The translations under genes were made by a program, and so were the position numbers. A stretch of DNA of 64,000 bases from Liolophura sinensis (taxonomy: Eukaryota; Mollusca; Polyplacophora; Chitonida; Chitonidae): positions 22,057,385 to 22,121,384 of the forward strand of contig NC_088295.1 in the NCBI RefSeq assembly GCF_032854445.1, read 5' to 3'. The notes under the pieces are model-generated. The model ran no database searches, had not been told where the DNA came from, and worked only from the letters and a program-made list of their open reading frames with translations. This document shows, piece after piece, positions 47,012 through 58,830 of the stretch. Position 1 is the first letter of the stretch, and the number at the start of each line of letters is the position of its first letter.

Positions 47012-47214
47012 CACAAAGTTTGGTCCAAGTGATAGGTTTTGGCAGTTGGTAATTTCCCGCAGACACAAGTTCTCTACCGAGTGGTCATTCTGACTGTCCT
47101 CAGTGACCCCCCACCTCATGTCCACTACCTGGAAGTCCAGATCCAGTCCGGTACAGTACTCCTTCAGCACTGGGTACACGTGACGGGCCAGCGTGTTCCG
47201 CTCAGCATGCATGT
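47012..47214 (-). CDS. NACHT-WD protein, exon with the DMRWGV motif
   Basis: A 203-nt exon between gactcacag and gtaagc. It completes an Asp codon with the previous exon and reads DMHAERNTLARHVYPVLKEY, then LDFQVVDMRWGV and SVENLCLREITNCQNLSLGP. These are hallmark motifs of the N-terminal TIR-like alpha/beta domain found in NWD1/2-type and NPHP3-like STAND proteins. No disruption is seen. Confidence 0.9.
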
Positions 47215-47542
47215 CTGTGAGTCACAAAAAACCTAACACGTTACACAATACTTTCCCATGCCGCAGGAACATGAGAGAATTTCACCTTACAACTTCACGT
47301 ACACATCAATGACAACAGCAGCTTTCAGTTTCCCCACTACTTTTCAGACTCAGTAATCACCAGACACGAGTAAGCCAATTTATCCTATCCCAAGAGCCGA
47401 CAGACTAAACAATGCAATTTTGCATCAAGACTATGACATCCAAGTCCGACCATAAACTTACTGACTGTAAACAAAAACGCTTAATTTTCGATTTCGGCTT
47501 TTAGGTAAATTTAAATACAAACAATAATGTTAATAAATTTAC

Positions 47543-47656
47543 CTGAAAATGTGGAACTAATGAATATCCTGACTGCGGACTTGGGTTTGGGAGGTAAATC
47601 TGTCAACTCTCCTTCAATCATAGCATCAAACTTAGCCTGCCTCTTCTTCACATCTT
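47543..47656 (-). CDS. NACHT-WD protein, exon with the IFISSTFSD motif
   Basis: A 114-nt exon between atatcatttccagaag-type sequence (cttccag... read as ccag|AAGATG) and gtaaat. It reads DVKKRQAKFDAMIEGELTDL and ends VRIFISSTFS, splicing to give IFISSTFSDMHAERN across the junction, a canonical start of the N-terminal domain in this family. The phase agrees on both sides. Confidence 0.85.
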
Positions 47657-47881
47657 CTGGAAATGATATTGCCAAAGGGTCATTATTTAGCTACATGTAT
47701 ATTGTGTCCCTCAAGTGGTAACTGCCTGCCATCAAAGTTACAGAACGTATTATCTGAATGCAGAAGTTTTATGACAAATACATTGTGGTACATTTGAATG
47801 TTTTCCCTGCATTAATTTAGACAGTAATTGAAAAGGCAACATACATCTCACTCACTGTTTGCTGATGGGCACGTTTCTTAC

Positions 47882-47943
47882 CTCTTCTCTTTATTTTACT
47901 TTGTTGGTCTTTGAATGACTTCGGTTGAAAAGTTAAGTCGGCC
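47882..47943 (-). CDS. NACHT-WD protein, small N-terminal exon
   Basis: A 62-nt exon between cttgttgaaacag and gtaaga, reading ADLTFQPKSFKDQQSKIKRR. Phases fit both neighbours (AG|G before, G|AA after). It encodes a low-complexity basic N-terminal extension with no domain. Confidence 0.65.
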
Positions 47944-48077
47944 CTGTTTCAACAAGGCATAAACCATGGTTAAAAGAACAAAAGGAACATAAGTATTCAT
48001 ATTCAATAAAAACCAATAAATATGATTATTAAATTTAGTAGCATTTTAACAATTTACTACGAGGGACTACTCAACCT

Positions 48078-48194
48078 ACAGATGGTCGTGGGTTTCCCCC
48101 AGCTCTGTCCAGCTCTCTCCGAACATAATGCTGATCGAGGTCGAATAAATGTAATGGTGTAAAGCACGAAGCCATTCCATAAATAAACAAATAA
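48078..48194 (-). repeat. dispersed mollusc short element, copy 5 (degenerate)
   Basis: Contains 'gatggtcgtgggtttccccc' and 'ccgaacataatgctgatcga' followed by an AT-rich tail, the minus-strand form of the same class. It is intronic in the NACHT-WD gene. Confidence 0.55.
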
Positions 48195-48386
48195 CAAACT
48201 ACTTAAAAGACAATATCATAATGTGAATATTAAACGAAGAAATGTAATTTGTGTTTGTTTGTTTGCATTTGTTGTGTTTCGTAACACCGATATGAAAGAG
48301 AGGCAACTCCTCTTCAAAGCCAAAGGCAACTCCGATAATGTGATACGTGATAGTTGGTTATAGACATTTTAGGACGCTGACACAAC

Positions 48387-48487
48387 CTTTTGTTGGACTT
48401 TCCGGTTGCCTGATTTGCCTTGGCTGATCCTCTGGTCTTCATATTATTACCAGTCAGCAACATCGCCTGACCACTCGACCCTTTAAT
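48387..48487 (-). CDS. NACHT-WD protein, second coding exon
   Basis: A 101-nt exon between cgctttcttcag and gttgtg, reading IKGSSGQAMLLTGNNMKTRG then SAKANQATGKSNK. It is phase 0 from the first exon and gives an Arg codon with the next. The donor gttgtg is weak. The residues are polar and basic with no recognised domain. Confidence 0.6.
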
Positions 48488-48535
48488 CTGAAGAAAGCGT
48501 ATACATTTCAGTTACTTCTATATTCATCAATGTGT

Positions 48536-48613
48536 GCCAGCAAACTGCGAATGGCGGTCACCGTCGTATAAGTCAAATATTCTTGAGTATGATAAAAACA
48601 ATCAAATAAATAT
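48536..48613 (-). repeat. dispersed mollusc short element, copy 6 (fragment)
   Basis: 'aactgcgaatggcggtcacc', 'gtcgtataagtcaaatattc' and 'ttgagtatgat', with a 'aatcaaataaata' tail: a shortened minus-strand copy about 50 bp upstream of the second exon. Confidence 0.6.
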
Positions 48614-48973
48614 AGGCATCAGTTGTAAGAATAATAAGAATTTTAACTGTTATCAGGCTGTCGCTGATTGGCTGTTGCATAAAATGGGCAAGTTTAGCCT
48701 AGGCTGAATATCTCAGTTACATTTAAAAAATAGAATGGAGTTTGTACGAGCTTTTACTGGGTATTTTCTCTATACATTGACACATTAAAGTAGTCAGAGC
48801 CTCTGCCTGGAAAGCAAGAGACCAGGGTTTTAAAAAGAGTCGCGGTAAACCTGAGACTGTCAAGTTAGCAACCTTGGTATATGTATGTCCTTGTTTTGCG
48901 TTCAGCAAATAAAGGATAGGCCATGCTTTTGGTTCGTCTGCTGACGGTATATTGTTATTGGATCCTGTCTTCG

Positions 48974-49087
<114 letters not shown>

Positions 49088-49544
49088 CCATTAATATTGT
49101 TCACAGCTTTCTTGTACACCATAGTAAATCGTATCCAAATGAACCCGTCCACACCCACCTCTTTAACTCCTGGATGAAAGGAAGAGTACCTCAGGAGCTT
49201 CCCCTTTCCGCCTGGCAATCCTGTATGGTTTTATTAAAATATAAAATAGAATTCAAGTCTGCGTAAATTACCTTTCCTACTGTGCCATTAAGAAGTGGTT
49301 CCACGGGCAGAAGAAAACCTAAATTGTTAAATCATTATATACAGATATATATACCACAAATGCTTTGATTATACACAATAATTTTCTCAAATCTACCTGT
49401 CAAACGTCCGAATTTATGATCGCTGCCGCACCGTGTGCAGTGAGAGATAGTTTGGATCAGGTCAGATGTTAATAAGCTATACTGAGACAGACTATATTGC
49501 TGTGTCAGGGAGCTAGAATTGAACATCTGATATACATATAACCA

Positions 49545-50698
49545 TTTATCTTCTGAAGGAAATATAACAAGTCGTCAGATGACCATGAAATGTGTGATGA
49601 TATTATTTTTTTATTTAAATGTCGCTTGCGCCTTAATTGATATCATTTCAATAATATGATATGGTAGTAAGACTTATCTTCTGAAGGAAATGTAACAAGT
49701 CGTCAGATGACCATGAAATATGTGATGATATTATTTTTTTATTTAAATGTCGCTTGCGCCTTAACTGATATCATTTCAATAATATGATATGGTAGTAAGA
49801 CTTATCTTCTGAAGGAAATGTAACAAGTCGTCAGATGACCATGAAATGTGTGATGATATTATTTTTTTTATTTAAATGTCGCTTGCGCCTTAACTGATAT
49901 CATTTCAATAATATGATATGGTAGTAAGACTTATCTTCTGAAGGAAATGTAACAAGTCGTAAGATGACCATGAAATATGTGATGATATTATTTTTTTATT
50001 TAAATGTCGCTTGCGCCTTAATTGATATCATTTCAATAATACGATATGGTAGTAAGACTTATCTTCTGAAGGAAATGTAACAAGTCGTAAGATGACAATG
50101 AAATGTCTGATGATATTATTGTTTTATTTAAATGTCGCTTGCGCCTTAACTGATATCATTTCAATAATACGATATGGTAGTAAGACTTATCTTCTGAAGG
50201 AAATGTAACAAGTCGTCAGATGACCATGAAATATTTGATGATATTATTTTTTTATTTAAATGTCGCTTGCGCCTTAATTGATATCATTTCAATAATACGA
50301 TATGGTAGTAAGACTTATCTTCTGAAGGAAATGTAACAAGTCGTAAGATGACCATGAAATGTGTGATGATATTATTTTTTTATTTAAATGTCGCTTGTGC
50401 CTTAACTGATATCATTTCAATAATATGATATGGTAGTAAGACTTATCTTCTGAAGGAAATGTAACAAGTCGTAAGATGACCATGAAATGTGTGATGATAT
50501 TATTGTTTTATTTAAATGTCGCTTGTGCCTTAATTGATGTCATTTAAGTAATACGATTTGGTAGTAAGACTTATCTTCTGAAGGAAATGTAACAAGTCGT
50601 AAGATGACCATGAAATGTGTGATGATATTATTTTTTTTTTAAATGTCGCCTGTGCCTTAATTGATATCATTTAAGTAATACGATTTGGTAGTGAGACT
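49545..50698 (+). repeat. 128-bp satellite, nine units
   Basis: Unit starts (cttctgaagg) fall at 49550, 49678, 49806, 49935, 50063, 50191, 50319, 50447 and 50575, a period of 128 bp with a single 129. Each unit holds gaaatgtaacaagtcgt[c/a]a, gatgatgaccatgaaat-like sequence, a T6-8 run, atttaaatgtcgcttg[c/t]gcc and atatcatttcaataata. The last two units are the most diverged. It sits in the first intron of the NACHT-WD gene and has no open frame of note. Confidence 0.95.
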
Positions 50699-50760
50699 TC
50701 TGAGTGGAGGAAACCTTGTAGACACTGCCATATTCAACAATTTCCAGACTTAAAACGACA

Positions 50761-50806
50761 TCGATTAGCTGCGTCGATTAGCCGCGTCGATTAGCCGCAT
50801 TGATTA
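50761..50806 (+). repeat. 13-bp minisatellite next to the satellite
   Basis: About 3.6 units of the type tcgattagccgcg (tcgattagctgcg, tcgattagccgcg, tcgattagccgca, ttgattag) begin about 60 bp after the 128-bp array ends. Confidence 0.8.
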
Positions 50807-51962
50807 GAGAACGTGGCCCCACTGGTCAAGTGGTGTATATTATGACGCTTTAACTCCCGTGTAAAGCCAATATGTTATGTAAGAAGCTCACCTTTGGCAG
50901 GGGTGGCCCTTCCCTGACTAGCCATGTTTCCGGAACGCAACTGTGTGGTCAGCAAGAGCTCAGTGGTTGGCACAACGCCAAAGCTCATTCTGTCTCAAGT
51001 CGCCTATACAAGCATCCAGCATGGCTGACTGGGCGCTTTGTGGTACCATCTCAAGAACAACTCTGCACGGGTCAGTCCTTGACTCTCAGTGGACTAGATG
51101 GAATACATGATCATGTATAGAGAAAGGTAATTTATACAGTCTTGTTTGGTAGGTCAGATATATAGCCATAAAAGGCTGACCTTAAATCTCGTTTTAATGC
51201 AAAGACTTGAAGCCATTATATCTCATACCTAAACATATACAGCAGTACTGTGACGAACTACACGCCAGAGATATGAACACTTGGGTGTTGCAATGATATT
51301 CTCCTGGCGGCTAGCTAGCTACAGTATTACCGGTAAGAGTATAATATAGACCCTGTGTAAAGGAGTTTTCATTTCAGAATTCCAACCCTCAATTTTGTCT
51401 GCCATCGAAAGCAACCCTTCATACACCTATTAGTGGAGTAGCATAATCACGCTAAGTCCAACCACTGTCGTGCAAACATTTTTCACACAGCTCTACAAAT
51501 CTGACAGTTATATCAGTCCTTACAACAAAAGCTCCCCAACACTACCTCCTGTATTATTTATGACTGGGATTACTCAAGGATATGGTTTCAAACGAACCTC
51601 ACGCATGCAAGTCCATGTTGCATGCACACTATTTGATTATGCAAACATTTTAACTCCTAGAAAACTGGCAAAAGAAGACAACAATAGCTTACTGGTACTA
51701 TACAGCCCCAGCCGCTGGGCGGCCTAGTTTAGTCACGAGGTGCAGATCAATGGTCATCTGATTACTATGCATTTACTGGGACAACGTGACCCCACAACCT
51801 GCCCAATTAGGCTTACATATGTCATACAAAAATATATGCTGGAAGAATGAATGTCCAGTGGCTTAGAATAGCGCGTCTTTTCTGAAACTCTGAGTTAATC
51901 ATAAGGTAAATTCAATATTACATTTTTTCACAAAATTTACGCAGCAAAAAGTATCAGTTTAC

Positions 51963-52031
51963 CTGCTGACCGGTCCCTCCTGAATGTCGCTCACTGTGTT
52001 TGTTTGGGTAGCGACCGTCACTAGCCGCCAT
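51963..52031 (-). CDS. NACHT-WD protein, first coding exon
   Basis: It starts with ATG at 52031-52029 and reads MAASDGRYPNKHSERHSGGT then GQQ, ending at a consensus gtaaac. Length is 69 nt, phase 0, matching the second exon. The reading frame is blocked upstream by a stop in the leader. This start is chosen because downstream phases all agree and no better ATG precedes it. The N-terminus is hydrophilic with no signal peptide, consistent with a cytosolic protein. Confidence 0.6.
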
Positions 52032-55000
52032 CTGACTGGGCAGATAACTCTTGTCAGCCTCACGTATGTTGTAATCTCAGACTACACAAAATAACAAACA
52101 ACCTATTGTAAGGATTTGTATCTATTATATGGTTATTTCACTAGTTTGGCGTATTTTGGTCACAGCTGTACATGTATTTGATATTAAATGTACTTGTGTT
52201 ATCAAACACAGAAGTTACATAACGCTACATTAAAGGCGGACTGCCGGCTTGAAATGACAAGCCCTGTAACAACTCCATAACATCACACACCAATGAGCAT
52301 GTAATTTACCATGAATCACCAAACAGTCATCAAATAAGATAATCCTTCCCTTAGGATTGCAAAGGCAAGACCTAAATGAAAGTATAATTTTGTTCTGTAC
52401 TGTATTATCTTTTCCAGGGGTGTAGGAAGCAAATGAAAACTGGGGAGACCATTATCCGAACCAACGAGGCGAGGGTCCCGGATCCGGAAGCTCTGAGATC
52501 CTATGTGGCGTGCTTGAGCGTGGTTTAAGAGAAAAATTAATACTCATCCTCAAGGCTGTGAATGAGTACTACACCCTTGGACACATATTTAGTTATCGGA
52601 TCCCTTTCATATTTTATGTAAAAATATATGTAACACAAATACAGTCGATATTGGCACTATGCCAGTTGAGAAAATATTTACTCAAATAACTCGTGCGGAT
52701 AAACTAAACAATGTTAAGTACACATTAATCACAGTAACCAGGTTCGTATGGACACCATACACACACACGCACACGCACACTCGCGAACACACGCACGCAC
52801 ACACATAAAACAATCGTCTTGTTCTTTCCACCAAAAGTCTTGTGTTCTATTTGATCTCGTGTTGCATTATCACAAGGTCTTGAATTGAAAGAATTGAACA
52901 CAAGGTGTGTTAGATTGCAAAATACAACATCTTCTCTTGTTTTGCATAAATTACCTCATTTTGGTTCAACACAAGTTTGTGCTTTGTTATTTTGTAACAC
53001 AAACATGTGTACTTCACATGCCAATTATAGGCGAGGGTTTATTAACTGCCTAGGCTCCGGAAGCTCTAAGATTCCAGACATCGAGAGACAGGTTCCAAAT
53101 ACTCTTTTGGACCAATAAAGGTATATGTAAACCGAGTGTACCGAGTCTGTAACGTGAAACGGATTGAAAATTTGTGTGCTCAGAAATCGAGCCGTTTTCG
53201 TCTGAATGGCGTGGGCCCTCCCGCAGTCCTCCCAACGTTATTGCATACCCGTCTTACAGAATCATAAGATTTGATTAATGTTAAGCGTTGTGCAGTGAGA
53301 TGCCGTCTCCTCATTCCCATAAACCTTCAGCATCCCTACAAAACCCTTCACTGACTCTAATATTTGGTATTTAGAAACTGCTGACTAAATCTTGGGAGAT
53401 GAATGTGGTTTGGACCGAGACGGGTATGCTACTGTAGGACATAAATTTGTGATACTGTCGTTAAATATTACACGGCTTGTAAATCCACTGATTTTGCCTC
53501 TGTGGTTGTCCGTAAATGATTCAGATCTGCCTCACTGTACTGTGTGAAATGGCCCTTCGGCTACATTATATCGTTGTAAACGATCTCAAAATGATGTCTT
53601 ATGCAGTAGTTCTGTGTTATCCTATGTTACTTCATGGAGTGAAAGGTTAAAGGCTACATCACAATTTAGGTCGCGCAATTTGATAGCATCGTGTTTGATC
53701 GGATAAAACGCTCAAGATGGCTGCCTCGACTCACACCAGCCATTTGTGCAGTGTTGTCATTTTGTTTTACATGTTATTCGGTGAAATCTTTCTAAAGTAA
53801 TAAAGTATGATATTTCTGAGAAAGCTTGAGTATCCTGCTTTCGAGTGAAATATGTTTCAGCGAGGTGCTGTACTGTCGTTTAAAGGGAATAAAGGGAGGT
53901 AATGCATATAAACAATGTAATTTACCTCCCTTTTTAATGTTCCGACTTGACCTTGTTTACTATTATAGACTTCAGGCATATAACCATACGTTTCTTTAAG
54001 GCAAGCATATTGAGATCAGAGAACCGCACATACAGATAGTAACATTCCTGCATATGCTTTATAGCAGATAAAGTAGTCATATAAAATTAACACTGTTGTG
54101 TACAAATTTTATGACCGTGAAATTACGCGGCTGGTTTAGGAAAAAAAGTAAAATTTAAAATATCAGGACAGTTACACTCTAACATTCCTACGGCGGAAAG
54201 TTTCATCAACTTGGACAAAGCAAATATTTGTAGTGATTTAACCTGTTGCTTCAGTTGGAAACTTCATACACAAACATCGCATCTGGCGATAAAATTAATA
54301 ACGTGCCGCTTGTGCATTTGTTTTCTTTCTATCGCAATCTCGATATAATAACTATGCAGCTCAGAGATCCTAAGTTCATGATTGGCTCAAAGCGGAAGCA
54401 ATCACAGTTTGTGTTATGCACCGTAACTCTGGTGTGTCGATTGGGAGAGAAATCCGACGTATGAAATGCAGAGAACAGTGTCAAGCAATGGCCCCTGCCG
54501 TGTCCTGGGCCCAGGACTACAATAATTACACATATAGGACAATGGCTCTGATGAAAAAAAAAATGTTGTATGCCGCTTTGTGAAACTGGGTCCAGATTTT
54601 TTTATTGCCAGATTTTTTTTTTTGAAGAAGCATTTCCAGATCTATTATTTATTGTGCTCAATCACGTCCTCAGTAGCGTTGTCGACGACTCCCACCTTAC
54701 AACTGCTTCCTGTTTAAATGTAAAGAGTCCCAATGTCTTACCGGTGGAGCTTCCGCACTTAATGACAACTACATGTGTACATCACACTTATGGTGCGTAT
54801 CGTCCAGCTTTTATGGCATTGACAAAAGAAAATGATATCAAGATAATTACAAAGTTGAGTGAAGTCAGAAGGCTGCTTTTTTTTCTATCAACGTTCCTTA
54901 TACAGCAGTATATAGATACATAAATGGTTATTTTTATTACAGAGCAAGTACGGCATTCCCATGAAGGTTTCCCCCTCAGATATTCCGCACCATTTCTTTG

Positions 55001-55495
55001 ACTTACACGTAACAACAACCCGAGACGAGTTAACACTTGAAGAGAGGGATCTACGGTTGCCTTTGTTTACATCATTATATTTAAAAGGGTTACAATAACA
55101 AAACGATTTTGAAGAGCAAAGAACTAAGACACTAGATTAATACCGAGTACTGAATCAGTCCGAAAATTAAACAATTGTCTCATTGTTTGTTTAATTATTA
55201 TTGAATAATCGACTTCACCGTCCCATGAACTTCAAAGCGATTCTGAATAAGTGATTATGGTGACATAACTGTTAACAAAAGAAAAAGGGTGGATTAGTGT
55301 ATCATTCTGTAGCTTAGGTTGAATCTGCCATGTGCCAGAAACTGTGAACTTCGATGACGCGATGATCAGCTGGTAAGAATCCTCCAAACTGATAGAGAAA
55401 GGTGTCAACCAAAGTTTCATGCTGTGATCTCAGTAATAAAAAAAAGATTGATCACAACCAACCTTCATTCCACGTCAGGCACAGTTAACAGAGGA
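52032..55495. other. intergenic region between divergently placed genes
   Basis: It contains the upstream region of the NACHT-WD gene (minus) and of small gene A (plus), so both promoters should lie here. A (CA)-rich tract lies at 52759-52806 and a perfect hairpin at 53891-53933. No clear TATA box was found for either gene. Confidence 0.4.
53891..53933. repeat. 12-bp inverted repeat with 19-nt loop
   Basis: The arms aaagggaggtaa and ttacctcccttt are exact reverse complements. Such GGGAGGTAA arms could be ends of a small palindromic insertion or a regulatory hairpin. It lies about 1.9 kb upstream of the NACHT-WD start. Confidence 0.75.
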
Positions 55496-56389
55496 ATGGA
55501 CACCTTTAATGACGACTCTCTCTATACCACTGCCCCCTCCATGGATTTTACATTTGAGGAATCTCAATGTCTCTCTAATACACCGCTAAAAAATGTGCTG
55601 CCAGTTTTCCCAACCCAATATCACGATCCTGAATGGATGCCTACGCCTAAACCTACTACCCCTAATGGCGTCAGACGAACGATCATGGAGGACGTTTCTG
55701 CAGCTGTAGCACAGAGTTTGGACAACAGTAAACAAAAACTGAGGAGCATGAGGTTAGCATTGTCAAGAATTTCTTACCAAGGTCATGCTATTGTACAATT
55801 CAGTATAACATATTTAGTTCGTCAAATACTTCAGACCAATTGACACGTTACGGAGCATACAACCAAACTAGAGATTATTATGCGACTATATAATTTCAGC
55901 TTCAAGCGACAGAGACTGGAAGTCCGACTTAATCATCTCCAGAGGAAAACCTTGGCCTTAAGAGTTCGAGACGAGGCCATCAAGGGACGACACAAACTGT
56001 TACACGATCAACGCTGCAGAATGGCGGAAATCTCCAGTGGAAGTACAATTGATGACAGTTCCTCCGATGTAACAAAAGATAGCAAACGCTTGTTAACATC
56101 GCCAGGGCATGCACTGACCACCTCTCTATCTCATAAACGCCTGGAGAAAATCCACGGCAACAGTGTTGTGAAAAGATCCAGTCACAAGGTCATTTATCGA
56201 CCATCGACTGATGTAATTGAAGATCCTTGTTTCCACATGACGACCATCAGTCGCGAGACCTCGCAAGTCATCTGTCAACAAACAGATGCACCTAGTATTA
56301 CTTACAAACGTGTGCAAAAAGTGAAAAAGACACCCAGCTCACGACTGAAGAGATTTGTGCTGAAGAAACTCAGACTGTTACTTAAATAG
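55496..56389 (+). CDS. small two-exon gene A, unknown family (248 aa)
   Basis: Exon 1 (55496-55752) begins MDTFNDDSLYTTAPSMDFTF and contains SNTPLK and a proline-rich stretch. The intron (55753-55899, 147 nt) starts gttagc and ends taatttcag. Exon 2 (55900-56389) reads SFKRQRLEVRLNHLQRKTLA, a helical, probably coiled-coil segment, then a serine/acid stretch (SSGSTIDDSSSDV), basic residues, and a C-terminus KKTPSSRLKRFVLKKLRLLL. The same architecture and the same intron length occur in copy C, so the model is well supported. It is a small, basic, probably intracellular or nuclear protein. I do not recognise the family. Its donor gttagc is weaker than the gtaaac of copy C. Confidence 0.75.
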
Positions 56390-56577
56390 CTTTCCTGATT
56401 TCTCCCATGGTGCTACTGCTCTTCATAAGGTGGTATGCCCACAGTGCTTATTTCTGTTTGATATGCTTTCAACTTTTTGTATTGCCAACAGCATGCATGG
56501 TACGGAATACAATACACATAGCATATCATCTATATCTTGCTGCATATTTTGCTTACCGTATAACCTTTTATTAATAA

Positions 56578-56578
<1 letters not shown>

Positions 56579-56627
<49 letters not shown>
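56579..56627. repeat. (AT)n microsatellite
   Basis: About 48 bp of AT dinucleotides, 190 bp beyond the stop codon of gene A. Confidence 0.95.
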
Positions 56628-56629
<2 letters not shown>

Positions 56630-56989
56630 GAGAGGTGGTCGCTTGGTTACTCATCGCTTCACTAGTAAAGAGAAAATGACAAACAGCAGCGGCCGACGTA
56701 CTACAAAGCTATGCTACTATATAACTAATTACGAAATCACATAACCTTGGCCCCACTTGTGATATAGCTCCGTCGGGTGGTGTTATTTGTTTTCCAACTT
56801 TCTTAGTTTCCAATAATGCTTCTGTCTTGGACACGCCATCATTCAAATGGGACTTAACAGAACAACATTAGGGTAAGACAATCTATCAGACTGACTCTAA
56901 ATGAAGCCGAACATGTCACGCTCTTTTATATAAGAGGTCTTTTTTTGTTACCCATAATATCTGAAAGAAAAACTAAAAATTTAAAATTT

Positions 56990-57965
56990 GCTCTGCAAAT
57001 ACAAAATTTCTCTGCCAAAGCCTCTAGATATCACTTGTCAACAAAACCCCTCAGTGGTGTTCTTTAGTCCACTGATAGACACTGCACTCCACACCCGAGT
57101 TTCTAAACTTGATAACAAAGTTTATATCAAAACAAAGACCTTAGATCATATTGACAAATACTACAATGTTCATCTCAACGTCTCTTCCAGTGAACTAGTT
57201 ACAATCACAACTGCACTACAATGGATTCCTGAGAACAAACCAAACTGAGTAGCCATATTAAGCGCCTCTCTCAACGGAATAATTTCCATCAAAAAAAAAT
57301 CTGAGAGTAGATCAGACATCCTGCAAGAAATAGAAATTCTAACAACCGAAATACAAAAACAAAAAATAAACTAACTCTAGTATAGCTACCAGTGCACGTG
57401 AACATACGATGGAATGAAATTGCCGACCAGGCGAAAAAACGACCCTTCATAAAAATCAACAGGACATAGATACCCTTTTCAGTCAAGCAGAAATCGATAG
57501 ATTGATCAACGGCCTAATAACCTCCTAGTGGAAAGACGAAGGGGTTGAAGAATCCCGCAGACGATGGCTCTGTAAAATATTAGACGGAAAGATTATTAAA
57601 TCAAATTCGTTCCTATTACCAAATAAACAATATCATGAAAATACATCACGCCCGTCACGAGGGAAAACGAAACTTAAAGCACTTCTGGCAATTGTGATCC
57701 CGCAATTCTTCTCTCACTTACCCAGCCTGTCAGGAACACTATAAACAATAGAGCATTATCTCCTGCAGTGCATCAAACATAACAAAGAATGAAAAGTATA
57801 TGCACAAAGCCTAAAAACACACAACTTGAACTTCAGACTATACTTCATTCCAAACCACATCTCAGAACACAAATATTCACCTAACTATGAATGACACATC
57901 TAAATATATTCCAACTACGCTTTGCGAAATAATCGAAACTATATATCAGCAACAGCGTTACCACG
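56990..57965 (+). mobile_element. decayed non-LTR retrotransposon 3' end (RNase H and zinc-knuckle-like tail)
   Basis: Reading across several frames gives RVSKLDNKVYIK, NVSSSELVTITTALQW, VAILSASLNGI, WLPVHVNIRWNEIADQ and HYLLQCIKHNKE. These follow the order of the RNase H domain and the terminal cysteine/histidine motif of I/Jockey-like elements, whose intact forms read TDGSK, AELxAI, ILSDS, HxGIxGNExAD and EhxLxxCxxH. The first and third catalytic Asp positions appear replaced, and there are many stops and shifts. No upstream reverse transcriptase was recognised, so it is a dead 5'-truncated copy. Confidence 0.6.
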
Positions 57966-57974
57966 ATTTTAAGG

Positions 57975-58710
57975 ACGGTATTATGTGTACGACTGCCGTC
58001 AGTTTCTAAATTTAGCTTGCCACTGTTTACATATGCTGAGTTCAGCGCCTGCTGTCTGCCTCTACCTTAGAATATTCCAGAATGCGCTCAGTTCGGTGCC
58101 TGTTTGATTACATCAAGTGTTCAGGAATTTTCTTATTCTAGACAATTCCACCAGGCTATATAAGACCTATGAAAGCAGGTCAAACGGAGAGAAAAGAGAA
58201 TTATTGAGAGTTTGGATGCTTTTGCTGTGTATTACTTTAGTAGGCCTTTTGTGCTGAATTTTGGTGTCTCTATAGCCTCTGGCTTTGTTATGTCCTATCT
58301 CCACCGAGCACTTGTTCAGTCTGAACTTCTATGTTTAATTTGTGCTCTTGTATACACAGTGCTTATTAGTATACGGACCCTGTCTGTGGAATTTTGTGTA
58401 TATTTCGTCATACACTCAGTTATACTGTGGATTTTCCCTCTTGTGAATTTGCCTCTGAGCATTTATGCCTGTGTGGTATATATTGTGGAATATATGCGTC
58501 CGTTCGGACTTGACACCGTAAGTACTTTAGTATTTGTATAGATACTGCTATCCTTTCTTGTAAAACGTAAGTACTTTAGCATTTGTATAAGTCTTATTAT
58601 CTGTTCTTGTTAAAGCCAATAAATTGTTGTAAAATAAAATCTGCTGGTTTTGGTTACTTTTTTGTGCGGCTAAACTGTCGTGTATTTCGAACAAGCCATC
58701 TCTTTATATA
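57975..58710 (+). mobile_element. LTR-like promoter/polyadenylation unit
   Basis: It contains a TATA box (tatataag, 58157-58164), a leader (acggagagaaaagagaat), then about 430 bp later a degenerate 50-bp duplication (gtaagtactttag at 58518 and 58567) and AATAAA at about 58618. A TATA box and poly(A) signal within 500 bp of non-coding sequence recall a solo LTR. The ends were not defined and no target duplication was found. A 109-codon hydrophobic frame (58212-58541) lacks an ATG near its start and is probably chance. Confidence 0.3.
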
Positions 58711-58734
58711 ATACAGACAGTTTGGGTCGTAACA

Positions 58735-58761
58735 GTATGTTGCTCTGATATTACGTCACTA
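58735..58761 (+). repeat. 27-bp direct repeat, copy 1
   Basis: gtatgttgctctgatattac plus gtcacta; recurs at 58831-58857 with one mismatch. Confidence 0.85.
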
Positions 58762-58830
58762 CAATCTAATATATGCACAAAAACCCCCAAGCATATTAAT
58801 TTCATCGGCGATACTTTGATCTTGAAAGCC

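Noticed and set aside
53722-53800. Possible mini-gene starting caagATGGCTGCC with a 27-residue hydrophobic peptide
   Set aside because: Good start context but very short, and no homology or promoter evidence.
58212-58541. 109-codon hydrophobic frame with apparent membrane segments
   Set aside because: It has no ATG near its start, the composition follows from T-rich DNA, and the context looks like an LTR-type unit.
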